The notes beneath the pieces are model-generated. The model had not been told where the DNA came from. It was given only the letters and a program-made list of their open reading frames with translations, and did not search any database. The translations under genes and the position numbers were made by a program. From positions 932,813-996,812 of the forward strand of contig CP157796.1 of NCBI GenBank assembly GCA_040112665.1: a stretch of DNA of 64,000 nt, written 5' to 3'. This DNA comes from Oceanicaulis sp. Its GTDB lineage: Bacteria; Pseudomonadota; Alphaproteobacteria; Caulobacterales; Maricaulaceae. Below, one piece after another: positions 20,803 to 29,228 of this stretch (the first letter of the stretch is position 1; each line of letters starts with the position of its first letter).

Positions 20803-22008
20803 CTACCGGTTGCGCCCCAGCCGTTCATGGCTTTCCACCCAGTCGCCCGCGACGACAGCGCCGGCGAGGCTCACTTCGCCGGCCAGCACCGTGGCCGCGC
20901 AGATCTCGATGAAGCGTCCCACCTTGCCTGCGCCTTTGCAGCCCAGAAGCTCAAGGCATTCAGATTGGGTGGGCAGGCCCGTGCCGCCCCCGAAGGTCGC
21001 CACGATCAGGGCTGGCAGGGTGATCGACCAGTAATAGGCCGGCTCGCCGGTCTCCGGGTCGTCTTCAAGGCGCACGTATGTCATCGCCGCATGACTCTCG
21101 GCGACGTTCGCGGCGTCCTGGCCGGTGGCGATGAACAGCGCGGCCAGTGCGTTCGCCGCGTGCATGCCGTTATTGGCCGAGCCCGCCATCACCGATCCGG
21201 AGAACGAATTGAGCCGCGCCCGGAACAGATCGGCCGCCGCCGCGCCCACGCGCGCTTTCAGGATGCGGTCGGGGATGCGCGCCTCGGCGATCACCCGCGC
21301 GCCGCGCGAGTGGAGCACGTTGAGCTGGGAGTGCTTCTTGTCGGTGTCCATCGCGCCGGACAGCGTGTAGCGCGCCCCGCCGGGATGGTGCGCCGCGATC
21401 CAGCGGCAGGCGGCGTCGGCGGCCTTGCCGGCCATGTTCTGGCCCGCCGCGTCGCCGGTGGTGAAGTTGAACCGGACATGCAGCATCGGGCCGACCGCAT
21501 AACTCTCCCAATGGCTTAGCTTCACCACCGAGGAGCTCGCCTCGGCGGCGGTGCGGATCGCGTCTTCGTTGGCGCCGAGCCAGTCGCGGAAGGCCCGCGC
21601 GCCGCGCGCATCCTCGAAGTGAAACACCGGCGCGCGCTGCATGAAGCGTTCGTGAATGGTCGTTTTCACCCCGCCCGCTTCGCTGAGGATCCGCATGCCG
21701 CGATTATAGCTCGCCACCAGCGTGCCCTCAGTGGTCGCCAGCGGCACGTAGACGTCCTCGTCCTGGACGTGCTCGCCGCGCACACGTAACGGCCCCGCCG
21801 CGCCGATCGGGACCTGGGCGCAGCCGATATAGTTCTCGATGTTTCCCGCCGTCACCGCCGGATCGATCGAGGCGCGGCCCACATGATGGAGCCCCGCGCC
21901 CGTGCGCTCGGCCAGGAAGGTGCGGCGCTCATGGGCGGCGTCTGCGCTGTGATCGTCCTCGCGGCGGCGGGGAATGGCGGTGCGGGTGTCGTTCTTGCGC
22001 TGGGTCAT
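20803..22008 (-). CDS. Hydroxymethylglutaryl-CoA reductase, class I type
   Basis: A 401-residue protein interconverting HMG-CoA and mevalonate. Motifs match class I (eukaryote/archaea-like) reductases: ENYIGCAQVPIGAAGPL, the catalytic Glu in TTEGTLVAS, NADPH-site GDAAGQNM, catalytic Lys in DTDKKHSQLN, catalytic Asp in GQDAANV, ATFGGGTGLPTQ, and a C-terminal His in VESHERLGRNR. All four catalytic residues are therefore present. Class I HMGR is not standard in alphaproteobacteria, most of which make isoprenoids by the MEP route. No other mevalonate gene lies in this window. It could act in biosynthesis or in mevalonate/HMG-CoA catabolism. Confidence 0.93.
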   Translation of the reverse strand: MTQRKNDTRTAIPRRREDDHSADAAHERRTFLAERTGAGLHHVGRASIDPAVTAGNIENYIGCAQVPIGAAGPLRVRGEHVQDEDVYVPLATTEGTLVASYNRGMRILSEAGGVKTTIHERFMQRAPVFHFEDARGARAFRDWLGANEDAIRTAAEASSSVVKLSHWESYAVGPMLHVRFNFTTGDAAGQNMAGKAADAACRWIAAHHPGGARYTLSGAMDTDKKHSQLNVLHSRGARVIAEARIPDRILKARVGAAAADLFRARLNSFSGSVMAGSANNGMHAANALAALFIATGQDAANVAESHAAMTYVRLEDDPETGEPAYYWSITLPALIVATFGGGTGLPTQSECLELLGCKGAGKVGRFIEICAATVLAGEVSLAGAVVAGDWVESHERLGRNR

Positions 22009-22144
22009 CGCGGCAGGCTAGCCCCGCCCGGCCCGGCGATGAAACCGCAATTGCGCCCAGCGCCGCCGGCTGGCAAAAGCCCCCACTCCGCGTGCGACCA
22101 TCCGCCCCCTCGCGAGGCGGGCCGTCTCGGGTCAGATAGGGGCC

Positions 22145-23506
22145 ATGATCACGAGACCCGATCCGGCGGTCCGCCGCGACACGCTGCTGCGCTTCGCCAC
22201 CGAACGCAGCCCGCGCTACACCAGCTATCCCACCGCGCCGCATTTCCACGCCGGCATAGACGCGGGCGAGTACGCCTCCTGGCTCGAACGGCTCCACCCC
22301 GAAGCGCCGGTCTCGCTTTATCTGCACGTGCCCTATTGCAAGACGCTGTGCTGGTATTGCGGCTGCAACACGCGCGCGACGACCCGGCCCGAGCCGGTCG
22401 CGGCCTATTTCGAGATCCTGCTCAAGGAGCTGGCGCTGGTCGCTGACCGTCTGCCCGCGCGCATGACGATCTCTCATCTGGCGCTGGGCGGCGGCACGCC
22501 GGCCGTGCTCACCCCGGCGCAGATCGACCGTCTGATGAGCGCGGTACGCGACCGATTTGATTTCGCCGAAAACGCCGAGATCGCCATCGAGATCGACCCG
22601 CGCCATTTCACGCGGGAGGACGCGCAGGGCCTCGCCCGCGCCGGGTTCACCCGCGCCTCGACGGGCGTGCAGAGCTTCGATCCGGCGGTGCAGGCCGCAA
22701 TCAACCGCATCCAGCCCTATGAGCTGGTCGAGGCCGCCTTCACCCGGCTGCGCGAGGCGGGCGTGACGAAGATCAACGCCGATCTTCTTTACGGCCTGCC
22801 GCGTCAGGACGTCGACAGCGCGCGCGCCAGCGCCGAGGCCGCCGCCGCGCTGCAGCCCGACCGGCTGGCGGTGTTCGGCTACGCCCACGTGCCGCACATG
22901 AAATCACATCAGAACCTCATCAAGGAGGCCGAGCTGCCCGGCCCTGAAAGTCGGCTGGCCCAGGCCGACGCCATGGAGGAGGCGCTGATCGCCTGCGGCT
23001 ATGACGCGATCGGCATCGACCATTACGCCCTGCCCGGCGATCCCATGGCGATCGCCGCGCGCGCCGGTACGCTGGGCCGCAATTTCCAGGGCTACACCAC
23101 CGACAAGGCGGAGGTGCTGATCCCGATCGGCGCCTCGGCCATCGGCCAGACGCCCGAAGGCTATGTGCAGAACATCGCCGACGTGCGCAGCTGGGGCCAG
23201 ACGGTCGAGGCCGGCGGCCTGCCGGTCGCCCGCGGCGTCGCGGTCAGCGCGGACGACGACATGCGCCGCGCGATCATCGCCGCCCTGATGACCGATCTCA
23301 GCGCCGATCCGGCCGAAATCGCCGCCCGCCACGGCCTGCCCGAACCGCGCGCCGACCTCATTGCGCTCGAACGCGCCGGCGTCGTGCGCCGCGAAGGCTC
23401 GAAAATCATCGTGAACCCCGCCTACAAACCCCTCGCCCGCCTCGCCGCAGCCGCCTTCGACGGGTATCTCGCGACCGGCGAGGCCAAGCACTCGGTGTCG
23501 GTTTAA
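22145..23506 (+). CDS. hemN: Oxygen-independent coproporphyrinogen III oxidase
   Basis: A 453-residue radical-SAM enzyme for anaerobic or microaerobic haem synthesis. The N-terminus (RYTSYPTAPHFHAGI) is characteristic of true HemN. The 4Fe-4S/SAM motif is HVPYCKTLCWYCGCNT, a C-x3-C-x2-C with the extra Cys of HemN, near residues 60-75. GGGTPAVL (SAM contact), QSFDPAVQAAINRIQP and the C-terminal HemN domain also fit. No clear FNR-type site was found in the short upstream gap. The stop overlaps the stop of the convergent kinase gene within TTAA. Confidence 0.96.
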   Translation: MITRPDPAVRRDTLLRFATERSPRYTSYPTAPHFHAGIDAGEYASWLERLHPEAPVSLYLHVPYCKTLCWYCGCNTRATTRPEPVAAYFEILLKELALVADRLPARMTISHLALGGGTPAVLTPAQIDRLMSAVRDRFDFAENAEIAIEIDPRHFTREDAQGLARAGFTRASTGVQSFDPAVQAAINRIQPYELVEAAFTRLREAGVTKINADLLYGLPRQDVDSARASAEAAAALQPDRLAVFGYAHVPHMKSHQNLIKEAELPGPESRLAQADAMEEALIACGYDAIGIDHYALPGDPMAIAARAGTLGRNFQGYTTDKAEVLIPIGASAIGQTPEGYVQNIADVRSWGQTVEAGGLPVARGVAVSADDDMRRAIIAALMTDLSADPAEIAARHGLPEPRADLIALERAGVVRREGSKIIVNPAYKPLARLAAAAFDGYLATGEAKHSVSV

Positions 23507-26500
23507 CCCTCCGCCCGCGCCTTCGCGCGCTTGAGGCTGGAGAGCGCGGCGCGCAGGACGGCCGGGGCGACGGGTTTGGGCAGGATGTCGAGGCCGGCGC
23601 CGGCGGCGACGGCGTCGACCTCGCGGCCGCGCTCTGCGGTGATCAGCAGCGCGGGCGGGCGCACGCCCCAAGCCTCGCACAGCGCCTCATAGACCGCCGG
23701 GCCGGTTTCGGTTTCGCCCAGCGCGTAGTCGAGCAGGACCGCGTCCGGCGCGGTCTCGAACGCGGCCTTCGCCGCGAGGCCGTCCTTCGCGCCCTTCGCC
23801 TCGCAGCCCCAATAGGACAATAGCGCCAGCGTGGCTTCGAGGACGGCGGGATCGTCCTCCACGCACAGAACGCGCATGCCGTTGAACGCCGTCGCCCGGC
23901 TGCGCGGCTCGGAGGTCGCGCCGGGCGCGGCGCTGGCGCGCGGCAAGCGCACCTCGAAGCGGGAGCCCTTTCCCTCGACGCTGGCGAGGGTGAGCCTGTG
24001 GCCGAGCATGGTGCAGATCCGATCGACCACGGCGAGCCCGAGGCCCAGGCCGCTCTCCTCGCCCTGGGCCGCCGCGCCGCGTTCGAACTCCTTGAAGATG
24101 GCCCGGCGGCGGTCCTCGGGCACGCCGGGGCCGGTGTCGAGCACCATCAGCCGGACCATGTCGCGCGATCGCCGCGCGCCGACCAGCACCGTGCCGGACC
24201 GGGTGTAGCGCACCGCATTGGACACCAGATTCTGCAGAACGCTCGTCATCAGGCCCCGGTCGGAATAGACCGCGAGCCGGGGGCGGACGACCTTCAGCGC
24301 GATGCCCTTGGCTTCGGCGGCCGGGGCGAACTGGGCCACGGTCTCCTCGATCAGATCGCCCAGAGAGAACACGCCGGGGCGCGGGGTGACCCCGCCTGCA
24401 TCCAGCCGGGAGATGTTCAGAAGCGCACGAAGAAGCCGGTCGGCATGCTCGATCGACCTGCCGATCTGGGCGTTGAGAGTGCGCGCCTGCTCGGAGCCGG
24501 TCTCGAGCTCGGCCTCCAGCGCGCCGGCGAACAGCCGGGCGGCCGAAAGCGGCTGCAACAGGTCGTGGCTGGCCGCCGCCAGAAACCGGGTTTTCGACTG
24601 GGTGGCGGCCTCGGCGGCGCGGCGGGCCTCTTCAAGGTCGCGGGCGAGGGCGAGCCGGGCCTCGCTTTCCGCCTTCAGCGCCGCGGTGCGTTCCTCGACG
24701 CGGTTTTCAAGCGTATCGTAGGCGCGCTTGAGGCCCTCTTCGGCCTCGCGCCTTGCGGTGTTGTCCTGATAGACGCCGAAGAAGCCGACCACCTCGCCGT
24801 CCTCGATCCGGGGCTGGTAGACGACCTGCCAGGATCTCAGCCGGCCGCGGCCGCTGCGCCGGGAGATGTCGAAGACCTGGCGCTCGCCGTTCAGCGCCGC
24901 CTCCATGCGCGGGCGGCGCAGATCGTACTCCTCCTCGGTCATATAGGCGGACATGGGCGAGCCGATCGCCTCGGGGCCGAGGCCAAAAAAGTCGAGATAG
25001 CCCTTGTTCGCAAAGCGCAGCCGGTAGTTCCGGTCGGCATAGCTGAGGAGTGCGGGCAGATTGTCGGTGTAGAACCTGATCGAACGTTCGGTCTCTTCAA
25101 GACGGTCGTGCGAGGTTCTGAGCCTTTCCGCCGTCTCGTCGATCAGGGCGACGACTTCGCCTGCGCTCACCCGCGCCCCGCCGATCACCCGCGCCATCAG
25201 GATCCGCGCCGAGGCTGCGCCCACCGCCCGGGCGAGCCGGGCTTCGGCCATGGACGCGACCGCCTCGCTGGGCGCATCGCCGGATCTGAGGGGGCGGCCG
25301 ACGGCTTCGGACAGTTCGGCCATTACGCTGCGCGCGGCGTCCGCGCCGAGCACGCGGGCGAGCACGGCTTCGATGTCGCCGACCTTGGCCCCGGGGGCGA
25401 TCTCGGGCCCCGCCGCGCGCCCGCCGGCGAAGGCGTCGGCCTGCAGCCGGTCGACCAGCCCGCCCCGGAAGACCGTGCTGGCCAGAACAAACGCCGCGGT
25501 GTTGGTGATGAGGCAGACCGAAGCGGCGAAGGCGAACGGATCGACGCCGGCGGGGGCGGGCGGGGTCGCGCCGGCATAGCTGGGGATGAGGATCAGCCCC
25601 ACCCAGAGCGCGAAGCCTGCGCCCATGCCTGCGAGCGCGCCCGCCCGGTTCGCCCGCCGCCAGTACAGCCCGATCAGAAGCGCCGGTGCGAGCTGGGCCG
25701 CGCCGGCGAAAGCCACCAGGCCTATCCCCGCCAGACCGGCGCCTCTATCCATGCCGATCTGGAAGAGAAACGCCGCGCCCACCAGCCCCGCCACAGCCAG
25801 CCGCCGCCAGGTCAGAAGCGCCCCCGCGAAGCGCTGCGCAGCGCCGCCCCGGCTTCTTAGAAACAGCGGCGCGGCGATGTCGTTGACCAGCATGGTCGAC
25901 ATGGCGAGCGCAGCCACCGTCACCATCCCCGCCGCCGCCGAAAACCCGCCGATGAACGCCAGAAGCGCCAGCCCTTCAGCGCCTTGCGACAGCGGCAGAG
26001 CGAGCACGTAGGCGTCAGGGTCCGCGCCGTTCAGCACCGCCGCGCCCGCGAGCGCGATCGGCGGCGCGAACAGGGCCACCGCGGCGAGGTAGAGCGGGAA
26101 GGCCCAGCGCGCCGGTCCGGCGTCTTCAGGCTTGCGCGCCTCGACCACCATCATGTGGAACTGCCGGGGCAGGGTCAGCGCGGCGAAGGCGGCGAGAAGG
26201 GTGAGGATGACGAAGCGGAAATCGAACCCGGCCGCGCTCAGCGGCGCGTTCATGACGGCGGCCCGCCTCTCGGTGACGGAGAGCTCGCTTAAGACGATGA
26301 ACGCGACGGCGGCCACAGCGCCCAGCGCCACGATCTTCATCACGCTTTCGATCGCCACGGCGAGGACCAGACCACGATTGCCCGCCGCCGCGTCCGCCTT
26401 GCGCTGACCGAACAGGATCGCAAACGCCGCAAAGGCGGCGGCGACCACGAGGCTCCAGCCCGCGCCCGACGCCTCGCCCTCGGTCACCAGCGCCAGCGTG

Positions 26501-26949
26501 TCCGCAGCGCTTTGAATTTGCAGGGCGATATAGGGCACGACCGCCAGAAGCAGCCCGCCCGCAGCCAGCGCGCCCACCGCTGCAGACTTGCCGTAGCGGG
26601 CCGACAGGAAGTCTGCGATCGAGCCGGTGTCGTTTTCCCGGCCCAGCCGGACGAGCCTGCGGATCACCGGAAAGGCGAATAAAAACAACAGGGCAGGGCC
26701 GAGATAGATCGGCAGATAGTCCCAGCCCTGACGCGCCGCAGCCCCCACCGCGCCGTAGAAGGTCCAGCTGGTGCAATACACCCCCAGACCGAGCGCGTAG
26801 AGCCAGGCCCGGCTGGCGGGTCGGGCGTCCAGACGGCCGGCGCGCGCATCGCCCCAGAAGGCGGCGGCGAACAGCACCGCCACCCAGGCGCCGAGTACGG
26901 CCAGGGTGAGTGTCAGGCTCAAGGCAGCGCCTCCCGAACGGCCGCGCAC
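23503..26949 (-). CDS. Hybrid histidine kinase with sodium/solute symporter-like sensor (SSS-PAS-HK-REC)
   Basis: A 1148-residue protein starting at GTG. About residues 1-500 form a multi-span membrane region like an SSS (PutP-type) transporter (YCTSWTFYGAVGAAARQG, GSIADFLSARYGKS). A linker leads to a PAS domain (about 623-730, FYTDNLPALLSYADRNYRLRF) and a coiled coil. The HisKA domain has its phospho-acceptor His in AAASHDLLQPL near 796. The HATPase has NLVSNAVRYT and GLGLGLAVV, and a C-terminal REC domain (about 1023-1140) has its Asp in LLDYALGE near 1072. Architecture resembles the CbrA/ErcS-type kinases. The transporter part may sense or import a nutrient. No partner response regulator lies nearby. 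Confidence 0.92.
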   Translation of the reverse strand: MRGRSGGAALSLTLTLAVLGAWVAVLFAAAFWGDARAGRLDARPASRAWLYALGLGVYCTSWTFYGAVGAAARQGWDYLPIYLGPALLFLFAFPVIRRLVRLGRENDTGSIADFLSARYGKSAAVGALAAGGLLLAVVPYIALQIQSAADTLALVTEGEASGAGWSLVVAAAFAAFAILFGQRKADAAAGNRGLVLAVAIESVMKIVALGAVAAVAFIVLSELSVTERRAAVMNAPLSAAGFDFRFVILTLLAAFAALTLPRQFHMMVVEARKPEDAGPARWAFPLYLAAVALFAPPIALAGAAVLNGADPDAYVLALPLSQGAEGLALLAFIGGFSAAAGMVTVAALAMSTMLVNDIAAPLFLRSRGGAAQRFAGALLTWRRLAVAGLVGAAFLFQIGMDRGAGLAGIGLVAFAGAAQLAPALLIGLYWRRANRAGALAGMGAGFALWVGLILIPSYAGATPPAPAGVDPFAFAASVCLITNTAAFVLASTVFRGGLVDRLQADAFAGGRAAGPEIAPGAKVGDIEAVLARVLGADAARSVMAELSEAVGRPLRSGDAPSEAVASMAEARLARAVGAASARILMARVIGGARVSAGEVVALIDETAERLRTSHDRLEETERSIRFYTDNLPALLSYADRNYRLRFANKGYLDFFGLGPEAIGSPMSAYMTEEEYDLRRPRMEAALNGERQVFDISRRSGRGRLRSWQVVYQPRIEDGEVVGFFGVYQDNTARREAEEGLKRAYDTLENRVEERTAALKAESEARLALARDLEEARRAAEAATQSKTRFLAAASHDLLQPLSAARLFAGALEAELETGSEQARTLNAQIGRSIEHADRLLRALLNISRLDAGGVTPRPGVFSLGDLIEETVAQFAPAAEAKGIALKVVRPRLAVYSDRGLMTSVLQNLVSNAVRYTRSGTVLVGARRSRDMVRLMVLDTGPGVPEDRRRAIFKEFERGAAAQGEESGLGLGLAVVDRICTMLGHRLTLASVEGKGSRFEVRLPRASAAPGATSEPRSRATAFNGMRVLCVEDDPAVLEATLALLSYWGCEAKGAKDGLAAKAAFETAPDAVLLDYALGETETGPAVYEALCEAWGVRPPALLITAERGREVDAVAAGAGLDILPKPVAPAVLRAALSSLKRAKARAEG

Positions 26950-27018
26950 TGACGGCGCGGTCCGCCGGCGAGCCTAGCACGCACCGCTGAAGGAGCGCTG
27001 CGCCAATGCGCCGCGCGC

Positions 27019-28299
27019 CTAATGGGTTCTGGCGTCCCGGCGTTCCTGCAGCTGGTGAGCGATCAGCGCGCCGAGCAAATTCATCTTGCGCTTGACCGGC
27101 TTGCCGTCGCCGAGCCGGAGAATGTTGCGATAGAAGAAGGCCAGAGCCGCGAAGCCGTTGGCGGCCTTTATGATGTCGTTGGTCGAGGCCGGCCCGAAAA
27201 AGCCCGATCCCAGCGTCAGTTGCTCTTCCCAGGCGCGCAAGGCGGCGACCCGGCCTTCGAGGATCTGGCGCGGCGCGTCAGGATCGACGCAAAGCGGCCG
27301 GCCGACCCCGATCACCGCCACCCCGGCCTCGACCGCTTCTTCCATCGCCGGCTTGGAGCGGAAGCCGCCGGTGACCATGATGGGCGTCTTCGCGGTCTCG
27401 ATCACCTTTTCGGCGTAAGCCATGAAATAGGCTTCCCGGGCGCGGGTCGTCTCACGCACATCGCCCTCGAACACAGGCTCCATGCCCTCGAGGCCCATCA
27501 TGCGCGGCTGTTCGTAATTGCCGCCGGAAATCTCCAGAAGGTCGATCCCTTCCGCGTCCAGCAGCGCCACCACCGCGAGGCAGTCCTCGAAGCTGAACCC
27601 GCCCTTCTGGAAGTCCGAGGAATTGAGCTTCACGCTCAGCGCCTTGGCGGGCCCGATCGCGGCGCGCACCGCCCGCACCGTCTCGATCAGCAGCCGCGCC
27701 CGATTTTCCAGGCGCCCGCCCCAGCGGTCCTCGCGCTGATTGACGTTGGGGTTGAGGAATTCGCTGATCAGATAGCCGTGCGCGGCGTGCACCTGCACCC
27801 CGTCGAACCCGGCCTCGCACAGCGTCTTCGCGGTATGGGCGAAGCGGGCGATCACGTCCTCGATCTCGGGCTCTGTCAGGGCGCGCGGCGCGGCGAACAC
27901 CCCGCCGGGCAGCTTCACGGCGACCGCGCTGGGGCCCACAGGTTCGGGCGCGATGATGGCCGGGCTCTGCCGGCCGGCGTGGGAGATCTGCGCGATCGCC
28001 ACCCCGCCGCCGGCCTTGCAGGCCTCGGCATAGCGCTGCAGCCCCTGAAACGCCGCTTCGCTCTGCGCGCCGTCGACGACCACGTTCGCAGGACGCTCGC
28101 GATAGCGCCGGTCGACCATGATGTTGCCGGTGAGGATCATGCCCGCCCCGCCCTGCGCCCAGGCGGTGTAGGCGCGTGCGATCCGCGCGCCCGCGATCCC
28201 GCCGGGTTCGGCCAGACCCTCGGTCATCGCCGCCTTGGCGAGGCGATTGGGGATTGAAATCCCGCACGGCAGGGTGAACGCTGTGGCCAGTTCAGTCAT
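27019..28299 (-). CDS. NADH:flavin oxidoreductase, Old Yellow Enzyme family
   Basis: A 426-residue FMN-dependent TIM-barrel protein. Typical segments: PNRLAKAAMTEGLAEPGG at the N-terminus, HAAHGYLISEFLNPNVNQR with DRWGGRLENR in the middle, and VTGGFRSKPAMEEAV plus GVGRPLC in the C-terminal phosphate-binding part. Such enzymes reduce the C=C bond of enones or act on similar electrophiles. It is divergent from an HSL-type hydrolase (15-bp gap), with a Baeyer-Villiger-type monooxygenase next, so the three may share a ketone or lactone pathway. No extra C-terminal FAD domain as in 2,4-dienoyl-CoA reductase is present. Confidence 0.92.
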   Translation of the reverse strand: MTELATAFTLPCGISIPNRLAKAAMTEGLAEPGGIAGARIARAYTAWAQGGAGMILTGNIMVDRRYRERPANVVVDGAQSEAAFQGLQRYAEACKAGGGVAIAQISHAGRQSPAIIAPEPVGPSAVAVKLPGGVFAAPRALTEPEIEDVIARFAHTAKTLCEAGFDGVQVHAAHGYLISEFLNPNVNQREDRWGGRLENRARLLIETVRAVRAAIGPAKALSVKLNSSDFQKGGFSFEDCLAVVALLDAEGIDLLEISGGNYEQPRMMGLEGMEPVFEGDVRETTRAREAYFMAYAEKVIETAKTPIMVTGGFRSKPAMEEAVEAGVAVIGVGRPLCVDPDAPRQILEGRVAALRAWEEQLTLGSGFFGPASTNDIIKAANGFAALAFFYRNILRLGDGKPVKRKMNLLGALIAHQLQERRDARTH

Positions 28300-28313
28300 C
28301 GGGACGCCCCCTC

Positions 28314-29228
28314 ATGATCGAAACGATACCGCATGCGAGCGGTCTCGGCATTCGCCGCTTTCTCGCCCGCCGCCTTGCGAAACAGGCCGGCCGGCTCACC
28401 TTGAACCCGTCCCAGCCGCGCCAGGTGGCGCGGGCGCGGATGAACGCGTCCGGCGACCGCCTGCCCAGCCCGTCGGGCGTGAAGATCACGTCCATCGAGC
28501 TCGCCGGCCGGCCGGGCCTGCATTTCGTCCCGCAGGATCCGCGCCCCGGCGCCCTTCTGTTCCTGCACGGCGGCGGATATTCGCTGGGCTCGCCGCAAAG
28601 CCACAAGCCGCTGATCGCAAGGCTGGCGCAGACATTCAATATCGAAGCCTTCGCGCCGGACTACCGGCTCGCGCCCGAACATGTCTGCCCCGCCGCGGTG
28701 GAGGACGCCGAGGACGCGCTGGGCGAGATCACTGCGCGCGCCAGCGGTCCGGTGCTGATCGCCGGCGACAGCGCGGGCGGGGGGTTGAGCCTGGCGGCGC
28801 TGATCCGCCATCGCGAGGCGGGCCGGCCCATGCCGAAAGCCGCCTATCTCATCTCGCCCTGGACCGACCTCAGCCTCACCGGGGAAAGCACGGCCAGCCG
28901 CGCCCATCGCGATCCGATGCTGGCGCCGACCGCGCTGGAAGCCGCCGCCGCGCTTTATCTCGACGGCTGCGACGCCCGCGATCCCGAGCCGAGCCCGCTC
29001 TTCGCCGACCTTCGCGGCCTGCCGCCGATCTTCATCCAGGTCGGCGAGGACGAGATCCTGCTCGACGATTCCACCCGGCTCGCCGCGCGTCTGGGCGAGG
29101 CCGGCGTGGCGGTGAAGTGCGAGGTCTGGCGCGGCATGTTCCACGATTTCCAGCTCTTCTCCCCGCTTCTGCCTGAAGCCGGCAGCGCGCTCGAACACGC
29201 CAGGGCCTGGATCGAACCTCATCTTTGA
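28314..29228 (+). CDS. Alpha/beta hydrolase, HSL (GDXG) family esterase or lactonase
   Basis: A 304-residue protein. The oxyanion motif HGGGYSLGS lies near residues 84-92, the nucleophile motif GDSAGGGLS near 150, the acid in VGEDEILLDDS and the His in MFHDFQLFSP. The N-terminus (RRFLARRLAKQAGRLTLNPS) resembles proteins annotated as monoterpene epsilon-lactone hydrolases (MlhB type), which are GDXG enzymes. With a Baeyer-Villiger-type monooxygenase next to it (3' ends overlap by 10 bases), lactone hydrolysis is a sensible but unproven role. Confidence 0.88.
   Translation: MIETIPHASGLGIRRFLARRLAKQAGRLTLNPSQPRQVARARMNASGDRLPSPSGVKITSIELAGRPGLHFVPQDPRPGALLFLHGGGYSLGSPQSHKPLIARLAQTFNIEAFAPDYRLAPEHVCPAAVEDAEDALGEITARASGPVLIAGDSAGGGLSLAALIRHREAGRPMPKAAYLISPWTDLSLTGESTASRAHRDPMLAPTALEAAAALYLDGCDARDPEPSPLFADLRGLPPIFIQVGEDEILLDDSTRLAARLGEAGVAVKCEVWRGMFHDFQLFSPLLPEAGSALEHARAWIEPHL

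Noticed and set aside
22009..22144. FNR-type site upstream of hemN
   Set aside because: No TTGAT-N4-ATCAA-like sequence was found in the gap.
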